Shown here in pieces: positions 26,698-40,593 of a stretch of 64,000 bases of DNA; positions within the stretch are counted from its first letter, which is position 1; each line of letters begins with the position of its first letter. A model generated the notes under the pieces. The model worked only from the letters and a program-made list of their open reading frames with translations. It had not been told where the DNA came from and did no database searches. Made by a program: the position numbers and the translations under genes. Source of the DNA: Rhizophlyctis rosea (Eukaryota > Chytridiomycota > Chytridiomycetes > Rhizophlyctidales > Rhizophlyctidaceae); contig JADGJC010000068.1 in NCBI GenBank assembly GCA_027596075.1, positions 1 through 64,000 on the forward strand. The letters run 5' to 3'.

Positions 26698-29166
26698 CTT
26701 CACAAAAACAGCTGCTTCACCACACACCACCCAGCACCCATCATCCGCAGCAGTTCTTTAGGCAACGGTCATCACTGATGACAGGCCAGAATTTTTATCA
26801 TCACTGCACAATCAACGAGGTGTCCCATTTGACTCACCTAATATCACAAATCAACATTTGCAGACTATTGAGTCTCCTTAATTTGACGGTGTTCGTTTCG
26901 CAGAATTTCTGAAAGAGTCACTCTTCATTGGTACATAGCAAGTGCACGTGTTGAAATATTGTTCTTGTGAAGATTGGCATTTCTTTTGGTACAATCTGCA
27001 TACTCAACATAATCATCCATAAAGGCAAGCTCGGGAATGGGAACGAACCGACTGCTATTGTGCATGTTGGGAATTGATAAGACTGTGAGTGCCACAGCAA
27101 ATCTCAGTGTAGTTCCAACCTTATCGATTTATTTTTTTTTTTGAGGCGAGTGTGACAGCGTTGACATTCTCATTGCACCTCCACCCCAGTGCGACCCAAG
27201 TGGCCAATGAACTGATCCAGACACCTCAATTGCGTATGTCTCAATTGATGGGTGCACGGCAAACCAAAACTGTATGGTGATGTGAAGAACTTTTCTTGCT
27301 GAACACTGGCATTTTGGCGTACGGAAGACGGACAACTTTTTCAATGTACTCGCATGACATATAGTTTGTTACGTGTTGCAAAGGAAAAGAACGTCCTACG
27401 ATTTTAGCCTGTCTCAACTCTCGAAGAACGAACACCCATAATTCGGCAAAGAACTGCGTCCAGAAATATCGACACCACCGCCTGACAATTCAGGATTTGA
27501 AACGCTACCGACACAACACACTACCACTACAAGACTAATTTGATTTTGGTGATAGGACAAATGATGTGATTCCCCCTGAGTGTGCTGCGGCAGATCAAAC
27601 ATCATGCGACGATAGTCGCAGGTATACGAAGTGAGGAAGTCGAGTCTGTTCAGGAGTGTTCTATCTTGACGGACCTCTCTGGGACATTCAACAATCCTTT
27701 TACCGTTTTCTCTGTGATAGCCGCAGAAGAACGGAAGGACTCGGACGCAGACAGATGTCCAATGCTAACAACTTGACTATCTTCTATCCCAAAATCAAAA
27801 GATAAAACAAGAAGCTGCATTGGACATCACGAGGGAGCGATGTGACATTGTCAACATCTACGGACACGTTCCGCAATCGCACATAATATGATACACCGCT
27901 TGGAGCGCGACCCAAAATCACCAGTAACCCTTGAGAGGATTTTAGTCGGGAACAGCCTTGCATCCAGGAACTACCAAGACGTTGGCAATTTGTGAAAGCT
28001 GCGACAGGATGGAAGGTCCGCCCGACCATCCGATAACCATTCAACGCTGAACACAGCTTCCAAAGGGCGGAGTGCACTTTCGTTCTGCCTCCATCTGGAT
28101 CGTAGAAACATATGTTCCAAGCAGTTGAAATTTTGCCAAATGGTGAAGGAAGCAAAAGCAGGACTCCACGAAGGCTGCATAAGAATTGAATCTCCTCGCA
28201 CCGACATCAATCTGAGCAATCAATAGGGAATGCCGCGCTGTGCTCCTCTGTTTTGCCATCACCTGGCCACTTTCAAGTCTTATCAAGGAGCAGTTGATCG
28301 TGGAATGATGCCAAAAGAGTTTGCATCGCTCTTAAATGATTAAATGATGTATTGATGACCCTGGGTTGATTCTCATTACGTTGCGCAAACGGAGATCAAC
28401 ATCTGAGCAATCAGGTAGTGTATGATGAGGTTACGTGTGTTCAGCAATGACTGTGTTGCGCTATTCCAGGACACAATGGCTACGCACTACCAACCAATCG
28501 AGTCGCATTCGATAGTACGAACACATAGCGCGCCGTTGATTAGTTTGATTGAGTAATAATGAGGAGGAACACTTACTTTGACTCCTTTGGTGGTTGTCCT
28601 GGTTTGATCTTAAATTCTGTGTTGAGACCAAGTGCTCACGCCCTTTTCAATCCTAGTGTCCGACAGTAGCCGTTGGCGAAGTACGATGTTAAAATTAGTC
28701 CGTATACCGACCTATTATCACTGTTCAACAGTTGAGATCTGATTGTGCCTTTTTCACGTACTCACCAACGTGGCTTGTATGCATAACTACGCTTGAGCAA
28801 CTGCCAAGACGGCGTATCAAATGCAAAGGTAATAAAAAGCACAGCCGTTCTGCTCTCAGAATCCACCAATCATCTAGTCATTGTCACAACGCAAATGTAT
28901 CTGACTGGAGCCTTGGTCCACTTTGAAGAGGATACACCGCACCTGAGTCCCAAGTCCACGACTAAGCGGAAAAATGGTATCATTTCGCCGTGTTAATGAT
29001 TGTCCAACACAAGCAAATTTCGAGAGCTGGCAACAAAATGAGAGTTCCGATGCGATCATTGAGTTTGTCATGCAATGATGTCTGGAGGAGTTGGAGGAAC
29101 CCAAGTTACCCACTTTACTCAACCTCCGAGGTGATGGTGATGACGGCCGCGAGATGATGCCGGCCC

Positions 29167-29206
29167 TGGTTAACCTGTTAGCCCCGTTGGCCAAAGCTGA
29201 CGGCAT
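29167..29206 (+). repeat. Dispersed 40-bp motif, copy C
   Basis: Shares ctgttagcc and ggccaaagctgac with the family but differs most over the first eight bases. Same-frame translation is LVNLLAPLAKADG, lying in an open frame that starts before 29100 and ends with TGA at about 29233; the flanking translation (LEEPKLPTLLNLRGD) looks more protein-like than most of the desert. Confidence 0.55.
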
Positions 29207-32200
29207 CAGCACATCAAAGGATGTCATTTACTGAGATTTATTTTTCTCGTCACGACCCCATTCAAGTCCGCTAGCTTCAGTGAATTCGAGCAAGAATGGT
29301 GTACGTTCCTCTTGAACATTGAAGCACGGCAATGCGCTACATGGCCGTCCTGTGCAAAAGCGCGCATGTGGATGTTAAAGATAATCACAGGGTTCCTCTG
29401 GAAACCAGACCCCACTTCACAAATCGCCGCGTAAGCGTCGGTCGCCTGTACAGCATTCAGACTGGCGCTTGATGAAACGCCTTTGGCAGCGGGTGGGGAA
29501 GCAATTGCTCAATTGTTCTGGTTGCACAGTCATAAAAACGTGGTATACCAGTTGAATTTTCAATTTGTCTTCCTTGCCCCAGTGGGCAAGGCGCCTCCTA
29601 TTGTGCTGGACAGCAGCCCTAGTTCAACCCCACTCGGCCGCAATTTTTCTTCCCATTTTTAAGCACATGCTGGAAGTGGCAGGGACACAGTTCACTTGGT
29701 AGTGCGAAGCGGTCTCCTGGCACTGCCATCAGCGCTGCACCAGCGCCTCAAAAAGTGCTTCAGAACCGGCTGCGCTTACTGGAGTGCTGGGTCCTACCGA
29801 AGCGAAACGCCGGAAATGCGCTTCAGAGGCGCCAATAAAACGCTTTTCTGTCCTAGTATGTCCTTTCCAGAGGAAGGCACCAGCAGGATGTACGCAACCC
29901 GACATCTGGAAAGTCTCAGCCACACAAGATCGCAGTCATCCCCAGACATTTGTAAACATACTCACCAACACCGTGAATAACCGGAGCTGCCTCCCGTGTC
30001 CAGATATGAAGAGCAACCCTAGCAAAACCACGAAATGCAGCTCCTGCTTCAAGGAAAGGAGTCAAATATTCCATGATACGCTTCTGCCCTGCAGCTGAGC
30101 GGGCTGGGCAAGCTCTTAACGGATACAAGAAGTCCTGATCACTCTTTTTGGCGTGTGCACCACACTCCTTATAACAGAAGATCTATGGTGAAAAAACAAA
30201 GCCTTTCACCACACAATGTAAAGAGGTGTTGCTCTATGCCCCACCAAGCAGCATATTGACAGCTTTTGAACTTTATCAAATGATGTCATTATGGATGGTA
30301 CTCACGCCTTGCACGGCCGAGCAGCGCACAATGCTCCCTTGAATATGGGAGCATTGGTTGGTTCTCCTAACAGCAAGAACTTTGAACGCTCTTGATGACT
30401 TAATGAAATATATCTCTATGAATAGCATATGGAGATGTATATGGACGCCTGCACCCCTGCTTCTTTTTTCCGCCTGATTGAGGAAAAGCCCAAATTGTCT
30501 TGATGGGTGGACTCAGCCGAGAGGCACTGCCGGGCAAGAACGTATTGGCAAACTGATCAGCCTTCAGGGCCCTGTACCCGCCACCTAAGCGTTGACAAAA
30601 GCCGGCGTCCTGGGTCTCCACTGTATTGTTGAGGTGACGGAGGAATATGAGGTTGGAGTTGAAGGTAGGGATGCTGCATACGACGTCACAAAATGGTTGA
30701 ACATTTGCCAAAAAGAATTGCTGATAGATGTTGAGCCTGAGGGATTGACCTTTTAGTCTGATGCTATGGTCGATCGAACATTTTGGAATGTAATGGGAAC
30801 ACCTGAAGAATCATGAGGAATGTGTCTTCAAATGCTGATGCTGCAGACTCTGCATTGGCGTAACCAACACGAAATTCTTATTACACATTCTGATGGGCCC
30901 GCGGATCTCTATCCGCCAGTCACCATATTGCGAAGTTTTGGGACGGCATAATAGGTCTAAAAGCATGGAACAGGATGAGGGCAGAGTTTTGTGAGAGGGC
31001 ATCTTGAAGAGCTTTACGTCCTCATGGGTCTTGGACAGGATGAAGCGGCGCTCTGCTGTTAATCAGGCCGGTGTCGCGTTTCCGTTTTTCCGTAACCTAA
31101 GCGATGGTGCAATCGAACTTTGCAAAAAGGGCGCAGCGTCAATGTGGCCGGATGCTTTGGAGACAGATGTCATGTATGTTGTCGCAGGTTACGGATCCGG
31201 AACGAGGAATGCCGCCCGATTGTTGTCTGCCTCTCCAGATGGGTCCGCCAAGACCATTCCAGGAGCTAACTTGATGTTGTTGCTGGATACCAGTGTTGCC
31301 TCAAAATAAAATTCGTTATGCATAAAGCCAGGGTGCGGCAACGTGCTTGAAACGCATTCCGGATGGGCGACCGTTGCTGCGATTGCCTGTGCTGAGGCGC
31401 CGATCACCAAAAGTCACAATCATGGAGTCAATACCTTCTATACTCACATTTCAATGCAGAGCCTCTTTGAAGACGGCCATGTAGCTGCATGGTTTCATCT
31501 GTTGCCTCACGCTTGGTGTCCACTCCGCAGCAACTTGGGTGTTTCTGGTCCCTGCGATCGCATGCTTTTTTCTCCAGGGCGGTATGCCAATGAATGAGGC
31601 GAATGCACATGATATGGTCCCTCAATATTAGGCCGGTTATGACATCCAGTTTCACCTCATCCTCGCCATTCGCTCACAGAGTTTGGGCGCCGCTTAACCA
31701 TGATTCAATATTTGCTGGAATGTTGATCATGGGTGGAAAAGTGGGTACTGACTATCAAGAGCTTGATGGATTCAACTCTCTTGAGCATTCCTCACGTTGC
31801 GCATAATGTTTTGAGTTCCCTTGCAGCGACGTAATTGTGTCCTATATGTCTTCGACGCAAGCTGGGCCAACAAGTGCAGAGTTCAATCCTTTGCTGGGAA
31901 TTGTATAATAGCAGTGTGTGCGTATGCACCACTCGTTTTTTTTTCAGATACTGTCGCCCCGCCAAAGTGATTCCTGCCGATGCGCACTTGCCTCATATCA
32001 ACCATAGATGTTAGGATTTATTTGTGAGCCTCATTCAGTTGCGCCAGGTGCAATCCTTTTCGCCGCTCCCTGGTTCTCAGTAAATCATGAGAGAAACGTC
32101 AAAAAAATGTACGCCCCAGGTAGGGATCACATTGGTAAACTCTTCAACCGCTGTATTGATATTCCACATGATTTAAATTGCGAAACACTATCAACATATT

Positions 32201-33889
32201 CTTTGTAAACCATCTCTGTAGGAGCATTTTGACCGCAAGAAAGGATCTCAGAAATTGCGGTACGGTTTGTCACGACTTTGAAGCATGAGCCCACCTTACA
32301 TCTGCTTTAGACGTATGGGTACGATCGATGACGTGCTTCTAGCACTTTTTTCGCGTTTCAATGCTTATCATGAGTAGCATTTATTCCAGCAGTTTCGGAT
32401 TCAGTTGGCTTGAAGTGACGGGAAAGTGTAAGTCTCAAACAGAGACACTGCGCAAGTGGAAAGAATGAAACTCAATCCTCACCTTATGCGTAGCCAGATG
32501 ACACCCTCGACGAAAATACATTTGGAGAAATCAGCAAGCTTCCTGTATCTTGGCGTGAGTGGGATAGAAACAGCAGCAATCAAGGCATGCAAGCCATGAA
32601 GGGCACTCACGCGCTTTCAATGGCCTGGACTCAGCTCCTACCTTTCGCGGACAACCATTCTGGAACGCCGCGGAGCCATACACGAAAAATGATTGCGTCA
32701 CGGACATGAAGCCAACGAGACGAACGTACAAAACTCACGAGAGCGATGATGGCGATGATTCGGCGAATGCTCGCATTGAGTGTCAGTAGCGAGTCAGCCC
32801 ATGCACCATGGCTTTTCAACCAAAATTGCAACTCTCTTTTGACATAACCCACGTAATTGAAGAGGCGGGGAAAAAAGGGTTTGCCATCATCGACATAATC
32901 CGGTTACGGAAGTCCGACTTCGGCAACTGTCAGTTACTATGTCATTTCACATCGCATCCATCAAAAAGATTTTGCATCGCCGGTTTATGTGAAAGGTTGT
33001 TGATTTTGAGAAGACTCCATATTGCTCTACATTTTTGTGAAGGCCACTTTGCTGGGATGAAGTTTTGACCATTTTGTAACCCTTCCCACTGAAGTTGGGA
33101 ATGGTTACGATTCCACCTTAGGCGTGTCGATTCCTTTTCCTTCTGCACCTGGAACGTAAGCAACGGCCCTCAGTTCATATCACGACGACTTCAACAAATT
33201 GGGAAGAGTCATTGCGCCTTCCCCGGATCTCCTGGAAATGATCATGTGCGTAAATTCCATCAAGATTGGGACAAGTTTGGTGAAAACGAAAACACATGGA
33301 AATATATGCATGGACCCGCCGCCGAAAAGGACTTTTTGCACGCTAATACCATAAATCATCCATATTATGAGCTCCTGAAAAAATTGAGATGAAGTGTTAT
33401 GTGTTATGATCGCTGCAAACCAATTGGCGTGCATGTGAGCATCCCTGTCCACCTGCTACGTCCACGCCTGCTAGTGGGTCGTTTACCAAGAAAAAGGTGA
33501 CATTCAAATGGTCTGCATTACATATGCCTGGTTTTGATTCAAGAGCGTTCAGCATTTTCGATGAATCCCAAAGAGAGGCAACAGCCTGAACTGGAACCAG
33601 ACGTTGCATTAGGGATAGGAAAAGTCCTTGCGACATCTCCACGCTGCCCATTTACCTGACCTGATATGTGGAACCCTTGATTACTGAGGCATTCCATTGA
33701 GGTTGACCACATACGACGAGTGCAAAGCGAAGACCTCAACTTGCTTGCGAACAACTTTTCATCACCAAATCTCCATCGCTCCCATCTTGCTGACCTCCGG
33801 TCACCTCTGAAAACCACCCATCAGTAACAGAAAGCGCTGCTTCACCGATAGGGCACCGCTGTTATGGCGATGTCAACATGCGATACCCA

Positions 33890-34008
33890 ACACTGCTTGC
33901 AGCGTGGCGCTGCATGCATCGCTCTGGTGCAGCGCTAATGCATGACCCAACAGCGCTGTCAGTGGGTGCTGTTGCAGCGTCGGCAATGTGTAAACACTGC
34001 TTGCAGCG
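33890..34008. repeat. Direct repeat with gcagcg-rich spacer
   Basis: The 15-mer acactgcttgcagcg occurs at 33890-33904 and again at 33994-34008. Between them the hexamer gcagcg recurs (gtgcagcgcta, ttgcagcgtc). This is a small locally duplicated patch in the gene-poor stretch; no coding is supported. Confidence 0.55.
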
Positions 34009-34430
34009 CCCCATGGTTTCCAGAGGCATGCCAGATCTGTTCGATACATTTCAAGAGATCCAAAATGGTGGCACGTTTTCCCGCAAAGTTTTTGAAACCC
34101 TGAATGCGACCACAGCCGGATTTCTACGACACTTCATGATCGCTGTGCTGATAGATCATCAACCTTTTTTGAGCGGTTCAATGAGCTGGTATTTCTCCAG
34201 TCGGCAGCTGCAATTTACCTCGGTGAATGATTTAGATTAGTGACCCTATTTTGCTGTTGCGCATTTCAGGCAGAATGCAAACAAATTTGGATTGACACCA
34301 CAGTCCCACAGTTTTTTATGCGCTGTAGATACCTCACATAAGCGATAAGGCAATGTGCTGTCTTTGCGGCACCACGGCGGCAGCAGTAGTCTTCCACGCA
34401 GCAGCATGGTGTGGCTTGTTCATGAGGCCC

Positions 34431-34470
34431 GGCATATCTGTTTAGCCACATTAGCCAAAGCTCCTGCTCC
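34431..34470 (+). repeat. Dispersed 40-bp motif, copy D
   Basis: Shares catatctg, tttagcc and ttagccaaagct with the other copies; the end (cctgctcc) differs. Same-frame translation is RHICLATLAKAPAP. With copies A to C it shows that the gene-poor stretch is at least partly made of one diverged repeat or gene-relic family. Confidence 0.6.
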
Positions 34471-37400
34471 ACCTTCCTCACTCGCAAACTCTGCAATCAA
34501 CGAGAGGGTTTCCATCTGATATGCAATTTGACTTCCAAGGCTCGATGTGGAACGTCGAATCAAGGACGGCTGACCGTTGTATAGCATCACGTGATCTCAA
34601 ATTCGCTGCACATGACCGTTTTCATCTTTCAAGCAAGATACGATTACAAAACGGAACAGCAAATCTGCTATCACGCTCGCGCACCCTTGAAAATGAACGC
34701 CTGACTTTGTCTTGTTGCCAAAGGTAAGCGGTGTGGGACGTAAAATGCCATACGTAAATGCCCAGTTAGTTTCCTGCAATAGGAGAATCTTACACGGACT
34801 CTTTATGGATTTTGGCCCGGAACTGCTTGCTTCCAATTGTGGCAAGTTTTCTCTCAGAAGAAAACCTACATTTTTGCACCAATCTCTCAAAACGGTAGTA
34901 CCTGAATGGAACAACCATATTCCCACCATGCTTAAGGCTCTCGGAGTCAAATCAACCACCAGCTGCAGTTGCAGCGTTGGGCTTTGGCAACACGGATGCA
35001 GTGCAATGACAGATGCCACTTCACAGGATTTTTCCTTCAACTTTTGGGCAGATACAGATTGTCGATTTCAAAACGCTTCCAGGCTATGGGATCTCTTTGT
35101 TCCTGGGCACAAAAGCTGTTGAAGGAAAAGAGAAAGGAGACTTTGATTGCCAACAGAATCCTCAGGTGCGTTTTACCAAGCTGCTGGGATAAATCTCTGG
35201 GCAACGACTGCGTGATCGTGACGCAAACGTGTTCGTTGGGAGTGCTCGCATCATTCTGCCACTTCACATGTCGAACATCTATCCGCTTGCGGAACACTGA
35301 TACAATAGATCAACGCCGCCTTGAGTTGGAGGACATGACGAACAACCTGTATGCACCAATTGAGAGCAAAAAATCTACTTGTGTTCCTCCTACGCGCAGA
35401 ATGATTGTGGCGACAACCACCTCCGAATCTCCACGTACTCGATTGTGAGACCCACCTGAGTGTGGTATTGATGTCTTATCATTTCTTGACCACAGTTGCT
35501 TTGTGGCCAATGTGGTGACAGGCGTTCACTTAAAACAAACCTCTCCTTCAATGAAGGAACTCAATTTGTCTGTCAAAGTGATTGAGTCATATGTTCCCGC
35601 CTAGCTGCTGTGCATAAGGCCTGCAAATTCTAAACCAGTACTTACAGTCTTTTCTCGTCATTTTCACAGAGGGGCATTGGCAGACCGAGCATCCTCCTTG
35701 AAAAAACCTCTACTCATATGTATTTGAAAACTGCATTGACTCTTGCATTCGCGGAGCTGTCACATTCAAACTTTGTACACACGTCAAAGTGGAACAACCT
35801 CTCCAAAATGGTGCGCACATAAGCAATCGTGAGATGGACATTTAAAAAGGGCAATCTAAATCCCTGTGGGCAAGTCTTTCCTTCAGCAAAGGCATGCGCT
35901 CATCAAATACAGCCAAAGCTTACATGAAAACCATGAAACAACTTGCCATTTTTGCAAATCAGAGGAATAATTGTGGAGGTGATGACTCGCCGGACATGCA
36001 CCATGATGCTTCTGAGGTCATCTCATCGTCCGTGAGCATGACACTGGTCCCATTTGTTGCTGCCGAGGATGCGGGGTGTCACTGACAATTGTGGTGTGTG
36101 TCCCGCCAAAGTATGCACAATGGTACCCCAGAACATTCATTTTTGGCCGCTTCGGACCTTTCCCCAAGTAAGAGTTTCCCGGTTACTAGCCAAATTTCCA
36201 TCTTGAGCACGGAGAAACGGAAACAGACATCCAGAAAAGGAAGGACTTGAGGATGTGAAGCCGGAAAATTGAACTTTTTACCTGAGCGAAATGGTCTCTG
36301 ATAGCACTTGCGATGGCTCCAAAGTGATATTGCATGCATCATGTTCAACCATATATCGACCATAAAAATGCATGCAGGGAAGTGTTTGAGGATGCGCCGA
36401 GTGCAACGTGATGAACAGAGGTCTGGAAAATGTTAGCGCGGGACTGTACTCCGCATTTAGAACCGTCACTAACCAACGCATTCCCTACAAGGAATGTCAA
36501 AATTGCGTTGCGTCGCACTACAACTGCCTCTGATGAGTTGAACCGGGTTGTTTTTTTGAAGTCTTATCATGATCAGCGATCATTCGCTGGCGCACATACC
36601 GGCAAAATGTTCATTGGCTCTCCATGTGCCTCTTTTCCTGGATTTTTCCCATCCACCGAGGCATTTAACCCCAACACAAAGTGAGTGTGGAGTGCCAAAC
36701 ACTTTGGGTGGACAATGAACGGCTTGGGAAGGCGGTTTACGTATGTGTGTCTCCGCCATAGCACTGATAGTGGGAGGCGATCACCAAAAAAGAATCGTGA
36801 AGATGATTGATCTAGATTAAGGGATGCTGGCTTCTTATTGCCAAGCTTCAATGTAATCGCAGGCAATACATGTGGTAGTGTAATGGGCACAGAGGTGGAG
36901 ATGTCTTACTGGATGGAGATGGCTGAGCGACGTGGATAGACGGACGATGAACGGTTCGTTTGTCGTCCCTCCCGGCCATGGAAGATGTCAATATCAGTAC
37001 AGACAAAGCCACTTTACCACGAACGTCGTCGGGCGGGTGCCTCGCTCCAGTCTAGACGAAATCGTGTAAAAAAGGGAGATTATGACCACACCGAAAACAT
37101 CTCCTTTGCCAGGGGTTGGCCCGAACAAGATGATCATAGATGACAGAAGATGATTGCATATGGGTCAGGTCAGTTGCCCACAATCCCAGCGAACCAATCT
37201 ATCAGCGCGCGAAAGTTGGCCAAGTTAATCCTGTTGCCTGACTGCCAATGGCTGGCTGAAACAGTCATCGTGCTGCTCAGTCGTTGACGATTGGTGCAGT
37301 CTTCAACAACCGTGGGCGAGCTTCATGTCCTGCCAGTTGTGCCCAGTTGTCATGACACTTGAGAAGGAGCGCGGGGTTGGAATTAAATACGCGAATCAGC

Positions 37401-40400
37401 GCCGAAACATTAACAAAGATTCTCACAGTGTTGCGCTAGGGCACCCAATCCTCGATATCAGATTTGAAGTCTTACAACTCCTACAAGTAATGTTCAATAC
37501 TTCTGAATGTTCTCCCAAGTTGCGACATTGTCTCATCAATCTACAGCGAGGAATGGATTTAGGGCGGTGCAATGGGTGTCGCACCGTCCTTCACAACCAG
37601 GGCCTCATTCTTAAAGAGCATCCCTGCTTTCCAACATCTGGATTCCATGCACCAGCTGATGTGGGCCCTTACCCCATGAATGCTGCCTGATAGAGTGCAG
37701 AGGCAAAAAAAAAATTGCAGTTGAACGGTTACCACCCTTATATAAGCCACGGCTGGCTTATTGGCGCCATCCTGAGCTGACCTTCTCAACTGGCAATGAG
37801 ACAGGAGAAGGTGCCTTCCCCATCTTCCGCCCGCAAAATAATCCACCCGCACTGACGTCTTGCATGTCTCTTCCTACTTTCTAGTGAGCATCACGCATCC
37901 AGCCATGACTAAGACACCAGAGGTCTCACCTTTCATTTAACTAAAACCACTGGTGAATCGTGCATCACCATAAAAGAAGAAGAAAAAAAACAGCCACGGA
38001 CATCACATCATCAAGACTGGGTGTTACGACGCTCCATTCTTCCCATTGCACATTGCACATAAAGGATAATGGGCAGAACGCGTCTGAGGGAAGGAATACA
38101 AATGGAATTTCAATCACCGAGATGGTTGAATGACAACCTCTTGAATGAAGATTGAGGGAACGTCAAAGGGACGTCGGTGAGCATTATATGATTGTGGTGA
38201 ACAACATGTAAATACTGCGCCGAGAATCGCTTTTGTGTTTTTTGGTGTTCAGGAGCTGATGAAGTCTATATCAGAGACCTCCACTACTTGTGCTGACTTA
38301 GAAGTGAAGGTCCACGTCCAAATGGCACTCCTGGGCTTGATCGGTGTTACTTCAGCTTCGTCTACACACTCGGTAACACTGGTAACGGCTGTGCTGGTTG
38401 GTTATCCAATGAATATTGGTAGTTTTGTCAAAGGGAGGGGACGGTATTCACTCCTTGGCCTTACAACACGCTTGTGGTGCGAGCTCTTTTTTCCACCCGG
38501 GGGTATCATCACATTTTCGAAGCTGTGCCTGATTGGAGATGAAATAGCATGTGCGCCATGTCCGGGATTCATTCAAGCAGGGATGCATCACAATTAATTG
38601 ATCAGCGAGGTGTTGGCAACTTGGCACCTTGGAGGTGCTGCGCCATCCGCCCCTTTGCTCCTCATTACTATTTTCCCACGGAAACACTTCGCTGTATTTG
38701 CACAAGATGGACTTGCCACCGCAAAAACAGCACTTAGCCAGCATGGTGGATGTCAAATACACTTCATCTTTCTACGGTTAAATGCGTTAACAGACATTGA
38801 TATTCTCGCACTAAAATCCGGCGCTCGATCGGCATTGCGGGACCCGTCTTTTAAAATCCTGATGATGGTGGCTGTCACGTGAAGTACTCCCCAGTCATTC
38901 AGATCAACATTCCTCATGAATAGGGTTTACCAAGTTGAGTGATCAACGCCTCAGTGTGACCCTTGTGGAAAAAATTCATAACTCGATTCTCGAACGGTGA
39001 CATTTCATTGATTGGTAGTCGGTTCTTGCAATAGCCGCCTCGCCGTGAGGTACTGTGTGCGCGCGCGCCAGCTTCCCAGTGTTCCGGCTCTACGCTGGTT
39101 TTGAAATCTGTACTGAGTTCAAACACCATGTCCACACATGTCATGGATTGCAGTCCATCCCTGTTTGATATAGCAATCACCTGTAGCAATGGGAAGAAGA
39201 GATGTCCACCGCATGCATCAAAGACTCCTTGCAAAATTTCCTGCCGTGATTTTTGCCCGCACCATTTGAACGTTATGAGTTGGTGATATTCCGAGAGACA
39301 CTTTTCGATCGGTCATATCTCCGTCAAAAGGGCAGGAGGTAGGAGGTGAATACACAAGCCCCAAGTGCCTCATTAAAAATCGCCTAAAGACGCAGTCTCG
39401 AACCTCAGCAGCATACTTTCTTTGTGCCGACCGGAGGGAACACCAGACCTAAAATATTCCAGTCTTGTTCGTTGCCTGGTCACCAGATGGAGTCTGTTGC
39501 TTACACTGTTTGATGGCTGATCCGACCAGGTTTGAATCCAATAATCAGGTTTGGTTATTGGTGCCCGCATGATGTACATCACTGGATGACGATCATCCCC
39601 TTCATCTACCAAAACAGAAAAAAATATTGAAATGCTTCCGCTTTCCGACTGACGCAGCTCTTGTATCTCTATACAGGTGCGTCGTTGAAGTACTGTCGAC
39701 TATCTGCTCGGACGCAAAGTCCCAATATGAGTTTTCCTGTGAGAACGCATAGAGGGAACGTTTGGACACTATCTGTGTGATGCCAGTAGCCAATCAATGA
39801 AATGCCTGTTGGTAAAAGTTTGATTTTGAGTGGAGGGGGGAGTTATGTCGGAGGTGATTTTGGGGTGCTCCATTGGACGTTCAATAATATACACAAAAAA
39901 ACAAAATTCCAAAGGACGAACGGCACAGGGGTCTTAACAATGGACTCAACACGGCTAGGTTGTAATACTTGAAATACATGTACCATGCTCCCGGCTGTGG
40001 GCATATCCGTGAGTCAGAGTACAGTAGCCCTAGTATTCATCCCTCTTAGTCTTTTTGGTTTTCATACATGCTCTCAACAATGATTGAAGTCAAATGTCCG
40101 TATCCTAAATACTCCCATGAAAAAAAAGCAGAAACGTCAGGTAACGTTGATTGGGTCAGGAAGAGGGGTGGCCATGACCTTTGCCCAGGAGTACGAGTCA
40201 GCTCCCACTTTGCAAAGTCGAGGTGGGTCGAAAATGGATTTTGCAGAGGCTTATGTTGATTGCTAACATAATACGTAGCTGGGTGTAAAAGAGAAGAGAT
40301 TGATGTTTTGTATTCACATGGTGCACGGCCAAAGGTGCCATTCATTGGGGTGTTTTTAGCAATGCGCGGCAACTTTTTTTTTGCATGCCGACAATGGGGC

Positions 40401-40542
40401 TATGAAGCCTTGCAGGTTAGAAAGGCTGTTGTTTGGGCAGACATAGTGAGATTATGCGAAGTGAGAATTCGAGACTTGTTATATGAAAGTTTTGTCAACT
40501 GTCGGTCTAGTTTGTGCAAATTTGGTAAGTTTGGCTTTGCGC

Positions 40543-40593
40543 AAACAGCCCGAAACAGCCCCGAAACAGCCCGAGCAGTGAGGAGCAGTGAGG
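40543..40593. repeat. Short tandem repeats
   Basis: Three copies of aaacagcccg (one with an extra c) at 40543-40573 are followed directly by two perfect copies of agcagtgagg at 40574-40593. Simple-sequence expansion about 1 kb upstream of the ABC transporter start. Confidence 0.8.
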
